IMG/VR virus record: IMGVR_UViG_3300036832_001149
Coordinates: 1 to 64,000 of that record
Strand: one strand, 5' to 3'
From: a virus
DNA length: 64,000 nt
Shown here: positions 8,809-16,791 of the stretch, one piece after another
How the letters are laid out: each line of letters begins with the position of its first letter
Numbering within the stretch: position 1 is the first letter of the stretch
Made by a program: the position numbers and the translations under genes
The notes under the pieces: model-generated
The model's database searches: none
Told to the model about the DNA's origin: nothing
What the model saw: only the letters and a program-made list of their open reading frames with translations

Positions 8809-9576
8809 TCATATAGCGGTGTACTTGGTGTGTCCGGATAGCCCCGAGGTGGGGCTGACGTACCTGGCGTCGGCGATGTCTTGCACGTAGTGCGACACCA
8901 ACCTCCAGTGCTCCCAGAGCGGTGCTCGGTCATCGGCCAGTGCGTCCGACTCAGCTTCATAGCTTTCGGCGAACGCCGTGTCGTGATTGCCGTCGTAATT
9001 GCCGAGCATCATGATCACACGCAGGTGTGCCTCCCACGGTCGGTCGAAGCCGACCCGGCGTGCCTCCAACACCAGGTTCCTATCCCACTCGGGATCGGAT
9101 CGCCGGATGACCGGCCGGATCACGTCCCGGTTGTAGTGGGTTACGTCCTGGTGCGGGAGAGATGCTTGCCCCCGGTAACGGGGGGTGGGCCTGATGTGGC
9201 AGTATTTCGAGGCGATCTTGACGTAGACGTTCTTCTGCTGCTCATCGGCCGGGTTCATGGACATGTACCGGAAGATGTCGTCACGGAACTTCAGTACCTT
9301 GCTCGCATGGCGTCCCCGGAACACCGGGACCTTGCGGGAACTGATCTCCTCGCCGTTCTCGTCGTACCTGGTGGGTGGGTCCGCCCAGTGGTCGAATACC
9401 GGGTCCCAGGTCTCCAGAGCCACACACACAGCCTCGATGAGGCTCTGCTGTAGTCCTTTCTCGCTATCGGACAGGTCGACCTCGATGGTCGGTTTGTCCT
9501 CGTATTGCGCTTTCTGATACGCCATCGTGTAACCGATGGGGATATGCCGGTCCGGCAGATAGTTGGTGCGCGGCAT
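8809..9576 (-). CDS. Hypothetical protein in its own transcription unit
   Basis: 255 aa from the ATG at 9576 with TTGGAGAACACC upstream. Mostly helical with many Trp/Tyr (WDPVFDHWADP, YGYVQ-type segments) and somewhat lower GC than its neighbours. It has its own promoter (9628-9633), a 5' UTR hairpin and a dedicated terminator, so it is a single-gene cassette. No catalytic motif is seen; function unknown. Confidence 0.6.
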   Translation of the reverse strand: MPRTNYLPDRHIPIGYTMAYQKAQYEDKPTIEVDLSDSEKGLQQSLIEAVCVALETWDPVFDHWADPPTRYDENGEEISSRKVPVFRGRHASKVLKFRDDIFRYMSMNPADEQQKNVYVKIASKYCHIRPTPRYRGQASLPHQDVTHYNRDVIRPVIRRSDPEWDRNLVLEARRVGFDRPWEAHLRVIMMLGNYDGNHDTAFAESYEAESDALADDRAPLWEHWRLVSHYVQDIADARYVSPTSGLSGHTKYTAI

Positions 9577-9605
9577 CGGTGTTCTCCAATCGTGCAGGGT
9601 AGTAG

Positions 9606-9650
9606 CGCACACTATGTGCGTAATGTGATTATACCACAATGGATAGTAGA
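9606..9650 (-). promoter_or_regulatory. Leftward promoter and 5' UTR hairpin
   Basis: In leftward reading TGTGG precedes a perfect TATAAT at 9633-9628. No good -35 is visible, so it may depend on the extended element. The transcript would begin with a CGCACA/TGTGCG hairpin (9606-9620). It is a divergent member of the TAGTGTGG-TATACT promoter family described under findings. Confidence 0.6.
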
Positions 9651-9701
9651 AGGGCTGCCGCCCAACCCCATGAGCCTGGAGGTGGAACGGCAGCCACTTC
9701 T
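9648..9701 (-). terminator. Leftward terminator-like hairpin
   Basis: GGCTGCCG pairs with CGGCAGCC, extended by AGAAG/CTTCT, with a 27-nt loop. The T-run is weak. It lies 9 nt after the gene ending at 9710 and overlaps the upstream part of the next promoter. Confidence 0.5.
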
Positions 9702-9709
9702 ATCGTGTC

Positions 9710-10042
9710 CTACTCCGAGGAGATCGGAGCTTCTTCTTCTACCGGTTCCAGCCAACCGTCGGCCGGGCGGTAGTTGAACAGCCCACCGGCCATCGGCCGG
9801 AACTCGGCGAAGACCACGTGTTCGGCCTTGGACTGCGGGGTGCTGAAGTGCACGCCGTACCCGGGATCGGACCCCCAGCCCGGGCCGTAGCCCTCACAGG
9901 TGATCACGTCCCCGACCGACAACTGCTGCTGCCAGCCCTGGTGGGCATTGGGGTGCAGACGCATGGGAATCATGCCGTCCAGATACCCCGCCTTGAGCAA
10001 CCGGAACTTCTTCCCCTTCGGCCAGTCGCTACTGGTCGTCAT
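9710..10042 (-). CDS. Hypothetical protein
   Basis: 110 aa; the ATG at 10042 lies inside the last codons of the AAA+ ATPase gene (14-nt overlap), so the two are probably translationally coupled. It has a beta-rich core (LSVGDVITCEGYGPGWG, EHVVFAEFRPMAGG) and an acidic tail. It may act with the ATPase, but this is inference from coupling only. Confidence 0.55.
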   Translation of the reverse strand: MTTSSDWPKGKKFRLLKAGYLDGMIPMRLHPNAHQGWQQQLSVGDVITCEGYGPGWGSDPGYGVHFSTPQSKAEHVVFAEFRPMAGGLFNYRPADGWLEPVEEEAPISSE

Positions 10043-11507
10043 CACTGTCGACCGAGGCCAGCGTGAACCGGTGTTGCTTGTCCCGGTCGTAGATGCCGAC
10101 GTCGCCCCCGGCGATGACCTTGGTGACGACCTTCTGCATCGCCGCGTCCAGGGCATCGGGCGTGATGCCCTCGTGGGCCTCCCGCATCCGGTCCAACTGC
10201 GGGCGCAGCCCCCGGGCGGCGTGGACGAAGTCCTCCGTGGTGAAGAACTCCGCCTTGCCCCCGACCCGGGAGACCGAGTAGAACATCGCCCGGTCGATGG
10301 CCTCCTTGACGAAGGCGGGCAGGAAGCCCGTCATCGCCTCGGAGACCTGGTCGAAGTCGATGGCCGGGTCGAGCTTGCCCTCCGGGACGATGGCCTTGAC
10401 CAACCGCTCGAAGGATTCCCGGTCCAGCGCCCCGATGTCGACCATGCCGTCCAACCGGCCCGGCCGCAGCATCCCCTTGTGGATGCGGTTGACGTGGTTG
10501 GTGGTGAGCACCATCGCCAACTCGGTCCCCTTGGTCTGGATGCCGTCGAACATGTCCAGCAGCTTGCTGATCGCCTCCGGGTCACCGGACAGGGTCAGCT
10601 TGTCCACGTCCTCGTAGAACACCACGGAGGGCTGGTACAGCCGGGCCGTCTGCAGGGTGCGCTTGAGGTCGTCCTCCGGACGGCACTGGATGAACGACCA
10701 GTTGTGGGTGATGGCGATCTGGGCGGTGATCATCGCCGCCATGGACTTGCCGGTCCCGTACGGCCCGCCGAGCAGGATGGCCCGCTTGAGCGGCAGCCCC
10801 AGCGACCGGCAGACGTCGGTCTGCTCCAGCAGCGTCCAGATGTTGGCCCGCAACTGTGCGTTGACCTCGGCGGTGTAGACCACCCGGTCCCGGTCGACGG
10901 TGAACGGGTCGAGGAAGTGTGGCTCCTCGGCCCCGGTGAACGCCTTGCCCTTGTAGATCGAGTTGGTCTGCAACTCGTGCTCGACCAGCTTGAACAGGCC
11001 GTCCACCTGGGCGGCGTGTTTCTTGGCCGCCGTCACCGACATGACGAAGATCAACCCGAACTCGCGGTCCATGGTGGCCCCCAGGTCGATGGTCGCCTGG
11101 AGCGGGGCGAACTGGATGGTTCCCCACGGCACCTGCGCCGTCTGGTCCGGACCGACGTAGATGGTCCGCATCTGCGGCGGGTTGCTGCCGAAGAACGACC
11201 GCTGGGCCACCCCCCGACCGGAGGTGCCCCAGGTCCGCATCAATGCGGCCTGGAAGGCGTGGGCCCCGTCCCACGGCCGGAACCGGAAGGTGTTGGTGAA
11301 AGTGGTCTCCGTCTCCTGGGCCTCGGCATAGTCGATCAGGAACTTGATGTCCTCCGGCAGGGTGGTCACCTCCGGAAGCTGGTACCGGGTGCCCTCCTTA
11401 TGGATCTGGTCGGTGCCGACGCGCTGGCCCGACAGCTTGGCGAGGGTCTCCAGGATGGACTCCTGGATCTTCTCCTCTTGGGACTTGTTCATTACTGCTT
11501 CTGCCAT
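10029..11507 (-). CDS. AAA+ ATPase (FtsH/Cdc48-type module)
   Basis: 492 aa with AAGGAGAACCGCC before the ATG. An N-terminal domain of about 215 residues of unknown fold precedes one AAA+ module: Walker A GGPYGTGKS near 247, Walker B VVFYEDVD near 294 (ED instead of the usual DE), sensor-1 TTNHVNR near 333 and LRPGRLD near 346, the second region of homology with arginine-finger position. Such proteins remodel or unfold substrates. It sits between two small genes of one operon, closed by terminators on both sides. The substrate is unknown; a role in host takeover or protein quality control is inference. Confidence 0.85.
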   Translation of the reverse strand: MAEAVMNKSQEEKIQESILETLAKLSGQRVGTDQIHKEGTRYQLPEVTTLPEDIKFLIDYAEAQETETTFTNTFRFRPWDGAHAFQAALMRTWGTSGRGVAQRSFFGSNPPQMRTIYVGPDQTAQVPWGTIQFAPLQATIDLGATMDREFGLIFVMSVTAAKKHAAQVDGLFKLVEHELQTNSIYKGKAFTGAEEPHFLDPFTVDRDRVVYTAEVNAQLRANIWTLLEQTDVCRSLGLPLKRAILLGGPYGTGKSMAAMITAQIAITHNWSFIQCRPEDDLKRTLQTARLYQPSVVFYEDVDKLTLSGDPEAISKLLDMFDGIQTKGTELAMVLTTNHVNRIHKGMLRPGRLDGMVDIGALDRESFERLVKAIVPEGKLDPAIDFDQVSEAMTGFLPAFVKEAIDRAMFYSVSRVGGKAEFFTTEDFVHAARGLRPQLDRMREAHEGITPDALDAAMQKVVTKVIAGGDVGIYDRDKQHRFTLASVDSDDDQ

Positions 11508-11522
11508 GATTGGCGGTTCTCC

Positions 11523-11768
11523 TTAGCTTTGTCCGTCGGTGGCTTGTTCCATGCAGTACGCGCAGCGACTGTCGTTGCTGTTGTGTACGTGGGTGCCGTA
11601 CAGCACGTCCTCGGTGCTGACTTCTGCGCCGGTGCGGACCGCAAGTGCACCGCCCTTGGGCAGTACGACGGTCTTCAGGTACTTCTCCAGTTCGGTGTGG
11701 ATCTCGCGCAGGTCCTTGGATCGCATGGATGAAGCGCTGACCTGCAATGTGAATCGGTATAACGCCAT
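11523..11768 (-). CDS. Small hypothetical protein upstream of AAA+ ATPase
   Basis: 81 aa with GAGGAGGAGAACCT before the ATG. Sequence MALYRFTLQVSASS suggests a beta-strand start, then a charged helix and a single CAYC motif near the C-terminus. First gene of the ATPase operon. Function unknown. Confidence 0.6.
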   Translation of the reverse strand: MALYRFTLQVSASSMRSKDLREIHTELEKYLKTVVLPKGGALAVRTGAEVSTEDVLYGTHVHNSNDSRCAYCMEQATDGQS

Positions 11769-11803
11769 AGGTTCTCCTCCTCTCTTAGGTGTGGTCGGGG
11801 CAT

Positions 11804-11832
11804 GAAAAAGGACCGCCCGGTCGGGGCGGCCC
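11804..11832 (-). terminator. Leftward terminator
   Basis: GGCCGCCCC/GGGCGGTCC stem followed by TTTTT in leftward reading. It closes the long operon 18602-11863 and separates it from the ATPase operon. Confidence 0.85.
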
Positions 11833-11862
11833 TCGGGCCAACGGCACTGTTCTCCTTCTCGG

Positions 11863-12051
11863 TTAGGGGTTTTCCACCTCTCGGGGGTGCAGCAGAAGTG
11901 CTGTTGCCATCTCGAACAGGTTCAGGTGATGCCCACAGGAGATGCGCCACCAGATGTTGTCGTCCTGGGCATAGGCGGCCAGGAAGTCCTCCAGTGGTGC
12001 CGTGGGCGCTCCGGGATCATCCAGCATCGCCTGGACGGTTGGGGGGATCAT
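11863..12051 (-). CDS. Small hypothetical protein
   Basis: 62 aa; the ATG at 12051 overlaps the previous stop (ATGA), with GGTGGAAGG upstream. Contains DDNIWWRISCGHHLNLFEMA, with one Cys and two adjacent His. Last gene of its operon. Function unknown. Confidence 0.5.
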   Translation of the reverse strand: MIPPTVQAMLDDPGAPTAPLEDFLAAYAQDDNIWWRISCGHHLNLFEMATALLLHPREVENP

Positions 12052-12254
12052 GGGGCCTTCCACCCCTCGGGCGCGGTCGGCATCCCGATGATGACGTAGC
12101 ACTCGGTGCAGCAGAAGTGCCCGTTCTCCATGTTGAGGGTGGCCTCCTCGGCGAGCACGTAGTCGAGTGGTTCGATGTCCTCCCCGGTCTGCTCCGGCCA
12201 GTACTCGGGCAGCACGTCCGGGGTCCGGCGGCAGCGGAAGCAGCGGACGTCCAT
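12048..12254 (-). CDS. Small zinc-ribbon-like protein
   Basis: 68 aa; TGATG junction with the upstream gene. Two Cys pairs, CFRC at residues 5-8 and CCTEC near 50, fit a zinc ribbon. Similar to several other short Cys-pair proteins in this block. Function unknown. Confidence 0.6.
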   Translation of the reverse strand: MDVRCFRCRRTPDVLPEYWPEQTGEDIEPLDYVLAEEATLNMENGHFCCTECYVIIGMPTAPEGWKAP

Positions 12255-12709
12255 CAGGCGGGTTCCTTGTACGGCAGGCCGGTGATGTGGCGTTGCAACG
12301 TCTGGTAGAGCGCGGTGACCAGATTCATGTAGGCGGGGGTGGCGCGCAACGTGCACACGTAGCGCACCAAGCCATCCCACTTGTTCTCCCTGATGTAGGA
12401 AGCACAATCGTCGCATGCGGCCCAGTCCCCATCACTGAAGTTCCCCGGCATCCCCGGCATCTCGAACGATGTTGCCGGGACGATCCACAGGCTGCCCTGC
12501 ACTTGGTCGGCGTTGCAGAAGTCGCACCGGGGGCGGGACACGTCGTTGCGGCGCTGGGGGACCGCGACCGCCGGGTGGTCGGCTTCGGCGTCCCGGTCCT
12601 GGGCCGTGTGCTCGTACTCGGTCTTGTCCCACTGCGGCCACCGCTGTCTGCGGTCGAGCACCCGGCCGCAGACAGCACAGACCATGACCTTCTCATCGTC
12701 GTCTGACAT
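12254..12709 (-). CDS. Multi-Cys zinc-binding protein
   Basis: 151 aa with AAGGAGAACACC before the ATG. CAVCG near residue 11, CDFCN near 62 and CDDCASY near 99 give three CxxC pairs, suggesting two zinc sites; the C-terminal 40 residues are helical. Function unknown; nucleic acid or protein binding is the usual role of such small zinc proteins. Confidence 0.6.
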   Translation of the reverse strand: MSDDDEKVMVCAVCGRVLDRRQRWPQWDKTEYEHTAQDRDAEADHPAVAVPQRRNDVSRPRCDFCNADQVQGSLWIVPATSFEMPGMPGNFSDGDWAACDDCASYIRENKWDGLVRYVCTLRATPAYMNLVTALYQTLQRHITGLPYKEPA

Positions 12710-12719
12710 GGTGTTCTCC

Positions 12720-13844
12720 TTATCTCGCTAAGAGGTTTATATGCGGTCGGAGCAACAGTGGCTTGTCCTCAGGGCCGCAAATCGTGGGATTGATATAGAT
12801 GGCCCGCTGGTACCGCTCACCACCGTGGCCATACCACTGGTTGCGCCAGTGGCCCCGCCGCAGCCAGCGGTGGTCCCACTCGACCTCGATACCGTGTACC
12901 TCGCGCCGGTGCTGCTGTCGGCGCAGGGTGATGACGGTGACCGGACTGGCCGAGAACTTACGCCGTTTCAGCAGCTTGCCCACGGCCCGGTCCGGATAGA
13001 CGTACTCCCGGGCCGCGATGGTCTGCTGACACAGCCGCCAGAAGCAGACCAACTGCTTCAGGTGACTGCCCGCCATGTCCGACGTCACCGTGTCGTAGAC
13101 CGCCTGGATCGCGGCCAACTGTCCCCCGGTGAGGATCGAGTCCTCCTTGGCCACCACCACGTAGTGAGATTTGGTGGTGCTCACGGTGGTGTCCGCGTCG
13201 ATGTCGATGAACGGCTCGGCGCGTACGTCGTACTGGCTGTGCCAGTCCGTCGGCATCCCCGGCACCGCGTTCAACGCCCGGAGTGACTCGGTTTTCGGTG
13301 AGTGTTGGAGCAACTCGCCGAAGTACATCGGTTGGGATGCCATCAACATGTATCGGGCCAGACCGCTGGTGGGCGTCGACCTGAACAGTTGCTGATTGAC
13401 CTCGTCCTCCGGATCGTTCCGATCGGTGAACCAGTCGACCATCACCCCGACCTTCTGGGTATGGGTCGACACATGCTCGTATTGCAGCAACGACCACAGC
13501 ACGGCGTGCGCGTGCAGTGACCGGCCTCGTATGTCGCTGATCGCCAGGGGCTCCGGCAGGTAGAGGAACCCCTGGTTCGACGGCAGATCCTGCGGCATCA
13601 GCGGTTCGTCGGGCATCTCCCGAGCCGCCGCCGCGATCAACTGCGTCATCGGCACGGTGATGGTGAACGTCTCGGCCGCCCGCAGCGTGTCCGCCATCGC
13701 CTGGGCGTGGGTGCCTGGTGGGACGAGACCTCCGACGCTCTTCCTGTCTATCTTGTCGAAGCCGTCGATGTAGCGCTGGTAGAAGTCGGTGTGAAGGTCC
13801 TCCTCCAATCGCAGCTTGGCCAGGTGGGCATCCAGGTAGGCCAT
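12720..13844 (-). CDS. Conserved-type hypothetical protein
   Basis: 374 aa, the second largest protein of this block. Helical N-terminal half; the C-terminus carries WRNQWYGHGGERYQRAIYI then GPEDKPLLL, a pattern I associate with actinobacterial phage and plasmid proteins of unknown function (HWRNQWYp..g..r..wI.py..GP.dkPL). No enzyme motif is evident. It lies in a tight operon of zinc proteins; the start is the ATG at 13844, 3 nt after the upstream stop. Confidence 0.65.
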   Translation of the reverse strand: MAYLDAHLAKLRLEEDLHTDFYQRYIDGFDKIDRKSVGGLVPPGTHAQAMADTLRAAETFTITVPMTQLIAAAAREMPDEPLMPQDLPSNQGFLYLPEPLAISDIRGRSLHAHAVLWSLLQYEHVSTHTQKVGVMVDWFTDRNDPEDEVNQQLFRSTPTSGLARYMLMASQPMYFGELLQHSPKTESLRALNAVPGMPTDWHSQYDVRAEPFIDIDADTTVSTTKSHYVVVAKEDSILTGGQLAAIQAVYDTVTSDMAGSHLKQLVCFWRLCQQTIAAREYVYPDRAVGKLLKRRKFSASPVTVITLRRQQHRREVHGIEVEWDHRWLRRGHWRNQWYGHGGERYQRAIYINPTICGPEDKPLLLRPHINLLAR

Positions 13845-13847
13845 CTA

Positions 13848-14231
13848 TCACACCGCCACCGGGATGGGCTCGGCGGTGGTCTCGCTCCGGCGGATGTGGG
13901 CGTTGTTGTGCAGTCCCCAGCCGGAGCCCATCGTCACCTGCTTGTCGCAGAGCGAACATTGGACCAGGGCCCGGGTTCCGCCCCTCCTCGGCGCGGTGTC
14001 CCGGATCTTCTCGCCCATCCGCGAGCGATCTGGATGGGGTTGTTCGTCCTGGTAGCCGTAGTCGAGGATCTGCCGGACGGTCAGGCTCTCCGTGTGCTCG
14101 GCACAGGCGTCGATCTTGATCAGCTTGCCGTGTTGCAGGATGGTGGTGACCGCTTCGGTGGCGGGCACCTTGGTCTTGTTCTTCTTCAGGTCGATGTCAC
14201 ACCAGACGGACCTGACTAGTTCGACGGCCAC
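13848..14231 (-). CDS. Zinc-finger DNA-binding-like protein
   Basis: 127 aa, GTG start with GAAGGAGAACAAGCA upstream. The N-terminal half (SVWCDIDLKKNKTKVPAT, LIKIDACAEH) resembles a family seen in Streptomyces plasmids and phages in which a small beta domain is followed by a C2H2-like finger; here the finger is CSLCDKQVTMGSGWGLHNNAHIRR split as CSLC...H...H around residues 92-113. Probably binds DNA; the target is unknown. Confidence 0.6.
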   Translation of the reverse strand: MAVELVRSVWCDIDLKKNKTKVPATEAVTTILQHGKLIKIDACAEHTESLTVRQILDYGYQDEQPHPDRSRMGEKIRDTAPRRGGTRALVQCSLCDKQVTMGSGWGLHNNAHIRRSETTAEPIPVAV

Positions 14232-14683
14232 TGCTTGTTCTCCTTCAATGCCTTGATGGTTCGCCCTGACCGGGGCATGTTCTTGGCGTCGTACTCGACG
14301 CCGCTGTCCACTTCGACGTAGTCGCCCCGGCTGACCGATTCCAGCCGCAGCGCGCCTTTACCTTCTGTGTTGACCCGACCGAATCCCTCCAACAGGTACA
14401 GCGGCTGACCGTCCTCGTCGCGGGGGTAGTTCATCCCCTTGGCCACGACGAGTCCGCGTTCGGTCCATTCCTCCCACTTGGTCACCCCGCAGTCACGCAG
14501 GCAGTGGAACGGGACGTACCAGTAGTGGAACCGGATGATGTGCTCGGCCCGGCCGGTCTGGGACCACGAGTGACCTTGCAAACGGCACTGGAGCACCTGG
14601 TCCGACCACTTCTGGGCGGCGTCGGCCACCACCTCGAAGTCGGCATTTCCGTCATTGATGGTCTTGCGGCGGCGTGGTGGCAT
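14216..14683 (-). CDS. Hypothetical protein
   Basis: 155 aa from the ATG at 14683 with GAAGGAGAACTGTA upstream; overlaps the next gene by 16 nt. A basic N-terminus (PPRRRKTIND) precedes CRLQGHSW, HYWYVPFHCLRDCG (a possible Cys/His metal site) and a beta-rich C-terminal half. This C..H/C..C pattern is common in actinophage hypothetical proteins. Function unknown. Confidence 0.6.
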   Translation of the reverse strand: MPPRRRKTINDGNADFEVVADAAQKWSDQVLQCRLQGHSWSQTGRAEHIIRFHYWYVPFHCLRDCGVTKWEEWTERGLVVAKGMNYPRDEDGQPLYLLEGFGRVNTEGKGALRLESVSRGDYVEVDSGVEYDAKNMPRSGRTIKALKENKQWPSN

Positions 14684-14931
14684 TACAGTTCTCCTTCTTC
14701 CTGGGAAGCCCGGTCGAAGACCAGGGCGATGGACTTGACCTGGAGCGACGTGGGACAGGGCCACGGCACCTTGCAGACCGGGCAGTGGGCGAAGCTGTCC
14801 GGGGTGTGCAGGTCGGTCAACAGGACCAGTTCCTTGGCGGCCCAGAGCAGCGCCGACAGCAGCCGGTTGGCCTGGGCCAGGTTGGTTTCAGCCTGCTTGC
14901 GCCAGCGGTCCGCCTCTCTTTCAGTTGCCAT
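14683..14931 (-). CDS. Small helical protein with CxxCxxxWPCP motif
   Basis: 82 aa; its TAA overlaps the next start. A helical N-terminus (ADRWRKQAETNLAQANRLL) precedes HCPVCKVPWPCPT at about residues 49-61. The same 'C..C...WPCPT' signature occurs in the gene at 20226-20657 and is common in actinobacterial and phage small proteins; it is probably a structural zinc site. Function unknown. Confidence 0.6.
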   Translation of the reverse strand: MATEREADRWRKQAETNLAQANRLLSALLWAAKELVLLTDLHTPDSFAHCPVCKVPWPCPTSLQVKSIALVFDRASQEEGEL

Positions 14932-15109
14932 GGATTCTTCCTTTCTCTTTCCGCAGTTCCTTCCAGAACCGGTCGTTCTCCTGCTCCTCCAGCAACTGTT
15001 GGAGGAGTCGTGCTTGGTGTCGGGGTTGGTAGACGTCCCGGTAGCCGATGACGGCAGCGGGACAGACCAGCAGGATGAAGACGATCTCGACGAAAGCGCC
15101 CCAGTTCAT
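14921..15109 (-). CDS. Small single-pass membrane protein
   Basis: 62 aa from the ATG at 15109, which overlaps the previous stop. An N-terminal hydrophobic segment (FVEIVFILLVCPAAVIGY) is followed by a highly charged helical tail (RLLQQLLEEQENDRFWKELR). Topology suggests an N-terminal anchor with a cytoplasmic coiled coil. It could belong to a small membrane complex with the two-TM protein encoded just upstream. Confidence 0.55.
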   Translation of the reverse strand: MNWGAFVEIVFILLVCPAAVIGYRDVYQPRHQARLLQQLLEEQENDRFWKELRKEKGRIHGN

Positions 15110-15372
15110 CGGCGTCCGGTGATGCGACCGATCATCTCGGTGGCTTGGGCCGGGAACGTGACCTGATAGATCAGGAACCAGAGCACCACCAGCGGCCAGA
15201 AGAAGCTGGCCATGAAGGTCAGCACCATGACCGCGAACGGATCGGTCGGGTAGAGGTTCGGCTTGGGCGTCCGCTCCACCAGGTCCTCGTGCAGGGACGC
15301 CCACAGCCGCAGCAGCGCTATCCAGCAGAGCACCGTGCCGAGCAGGTAGAGCAGGATCAGTGGGAGCGTCAC
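15106..15372 (-). CDS. Two-pass membrane protein
   Basis: 88 aa, GTG start overlapping the previous TGA. Two hydrophobic segments (about residues 3-24 and 46-74) are separated by a charged loop (SLHEDLVERTPKPN). Holin-like in size and topology, but the endolysin is 7 kb away; function open. Confidence 0.55.
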   Translation of the reverse strand: MTLPLILLYLLGTVLCWIALLRLWASLHEDLVERTPKPNLYPTDPFAVMVLTFMASFFWPLVVLWFLIYQVTFPAQATEMIGRITGRR

Positions 15373-15512
15373 ACGCCCTCCGGCATCTTCCAGTTGGACG
15401 GGTGCCGGGCGATGGCCGCCTTCCGGTCAGCCTCGTTGATCGGCTCGTCCCATTCCGGTTCCTCGGTCTCGGGCTCATCCGGGTCGGGGACAGTCGACTC
15501 CTGGTCCTTCAC
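15369..15512 (-). CDS. Short acidic protein
   Basis: 47 aa, GTG start with GAGGAGAACCA upstream; stop overlaps the next start (GTGA). The first half is nearly all Asp/Glu/Pro (VPDPDEPETEEPEWDEP), the second a short basic helix ending WKMPEGV. Codon use and perfect coupling support expression. Function unknown. Confidence 0.5.
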   Translation of the reverse strand: MKDQESTVPDPDEPETEEPEWDEPINEADRKAAIARHPSNWKMPEGV

Positions 15513-15724
15513 TGGTTCTCCTCCAGCACGATGACGTCCCGGTAGGCCCGACGACGCCCGAGGGTGACCTCGGTGAAGAGGTTGAACAGGGCGTTGCGGA
15601 CCATCACCGAGGTGTTCTCCGGGGCGTCCACGGTGAAGCCGAAGCTCATCCGTCCGATGGACTTGCCGTTGATTGAGCCCAGGGGGAATCGGACGTGGAT
15701 GGGCAGTGGCGTTGGTTGGCTCAT
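15509..15724 (-). CDS. Small hypothetical protein
   Basis: 71 aa with AAGGAGAACTC before the ATG; GTGA overlap with the next gene. Predicted beta-rich N-terminus (IHVRFPLGSINGKSIGRMSF) and a helix (MVRNALFNLFTEV). Function unknown. Confidence 0.55.
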   Translation of the reverse strand: MSQPTPLPIHVRFPLGSINGKSIGRMSFGFTVDAPENTSVMVRNALFNLFTEVTLGRRRAYRDVIVLEENQ

Positions 15725-16074
15725 GAGTTCTCCTTGTGGGTGACGGTGTCGTTGGATTCGACGGTGATGTCGGCCGTGTCGTGCCAGTCCTCGGCGAAGG
15801 TGTTGTCGGTGTTGACCTTGACGCGCACGGTCATGGCCTGGGGCATCCTCTTGTGCTCGTCGTTGTAGCGCGTCATCCGGGTGCCGATGAAGATCATCAG
15901 GTGATCCATCAGCACGTTCATCGCCTTCTCCGAGAACCCGTACTCCTCGCCGTCGCGGATGATGGCTCCCGGGGTCCGGGCCAGCCGGAACTCGAACTCG
16001 TCTCCGCTCTGGTCGAGGAACTGGTTCCAGATCTCCAGCTTCTGTTCGTCCTCGTCGGGACTGGGGTTGGTCAT
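15721..16074 (-). CDS. Hypothetical protein
   Basis: 117 aa from the ATG at 16074, chosen for AGGAGAACACCAC upstream rather than an ATG 42 nt earlier. Acidic N-terminus, a helical centre (SEKAMNVLMDHLMIFIGTRM) and a beta C-terminus (MTVRVKVNTDNTF). Function unknown. Confidence 0.55.
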   Translation of the reverse strand: MTNPSPDEDEQKLEIWNQFLDQSGDEFEFRLARTPGAIIRDGEEYGFSEKAMNVLMDHLMIFIGTRMTRYNDEHKRMPQAMTVRVKVNTDNTFAEDWHDTADITVESNDTVTHKENS

Positions 16075-16085
16075 GTGGTGTTCTC

Positions 16086-16307
16086 CTAGCTGCTGGATCG
16101 AATGAGGAAGAACCACATCAGCAGCGATGTGGCCAACAGTGTGTAGCGCAGGATCTGGTGTCGCTTCTGCTTGGACAGCCTCAACCAGAAGGGCTGGGCG
16201 TGCTGGTACAGGGCGATGACGGGGATGAACATCACCCAGAGCAGGACGACGTAGACCCCCCAGATCAGCAGGAACGGGGCGGCCAGCCCCAAGAGCAGAA
16301 AGACCAT
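16086..16307 (-). CDS. Two-pass membrane protein
   Basis: 73 aa from the ATG at 16307 with GATAGGAGAACAC upstream. One long hydrophobic stretch (about residues 2-34) and a second (about 54-69) flank a basic loop (RLSKQKRHQ). Holin-like size; part of a run of membrane genes at 14.9-16.8 kb. Function unknown. Confidence 0.55.
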   Translation of the reverse strand: MVFLLLGLAAPFLLIWGVYVVLLWVMFIPVIALYQHAQPFWLRLSKQKRHQILRYTLLATSLLMWFFLIRSSS

Positions 16308-16315
16308 GTGTTCTC

Positions 16316-16675
16316 CTATCGGTCGTTGCTTATCGTTGGATGGGCGTCGACCAACGGGCAGTTGGAGTCGACGTACTTCATTCCGTGCAGCACCCCCAAG
16401 GGCTGCTGGTCGTTGCCTTGGACGAACACGTCCACACAGCCCGGGTGGCTCGTGTTCGGTCGGACGGTGTACACCCCGGCCGAATTGGACCGGGTGCACG
16501 GCAATGGAGAGGCCCGCTTCAGCGGAAGCAGGGTGGTGGACCCCTCCGACCGGCACTCCGGAGCGATGCTCCGGGCCCGATCCTGATTGACGATGGCCTG
16601 CCGCTGGAGCGGCGACGGACGCTCGGGACTGAGCGCTCTGTCGTTCCAGGCCAGCAGCAGGATGGCCAGGACCAC
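16316..16675 (-). CDS. Putative exported protein with four cysteines
   Basis: 119 aa from a GTG at 16675; the ribosome site is weak and an earlier non-standard start cannot be excluded. A short hydrophobic N-terminus (VLAILLLAW) could be a signal anchor. The remaining chain has four Cys (CRSEG, CTRSN, GCVDVF, NCPLV), consistent with disulfides outside the membrane. Surface exclusion is one possible role, but there is no direct evidence. Confidence 0.5.
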   Translation of the reverse strand: MVLAILLLAWNDRALSPERPSPLQRQAIVNQDRARSIAPECRSEGSTTLLPLKRASPLPCTRSNSAGVYTVRPNTSHPGCVDVFVQGNDQQPLGVLHGMKYVDSNCPLVDAHPTISNDR

Positions 16676-16707
16676 AAGAACAGCGAGTATCCGTCGCTGG
16701 ATCTGGT

Positions 16708-16791
16708 TCAGGATTTGATCACCCGCAACACGATCCAGGTCGAACCGATACCGAGCCCCATTCCGATGACACCGGCGGCGAGAACGATCAT
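16708..16791 (-). CDS. Tiny single-pass membrane peptide
   Basis: 27 aa; the ATG at 16791 overlaps the stop of the previous gene (ATGA) and GGAGGA lies immediately before it. Nearly the whole peptide is a Gly-rich transmembrane segment (VLAAGVIGMGLGIGSTWIVL) ending in RVIKS. The tight coupling supports a real product; the very close ribosome site lowers confidence. Confidence 0.4.
   Translation of the reverse strand: MIVLAAGVIGMGLGIGSTWIVLRVIKS

Noticed and set aside
8585-8812. Leftward 75-codon frame between two units
   Set aside because: It starts inside a terminator, overlaps the ribosome site of the next gene and has low-complexity Arg/Pro/Ala content.
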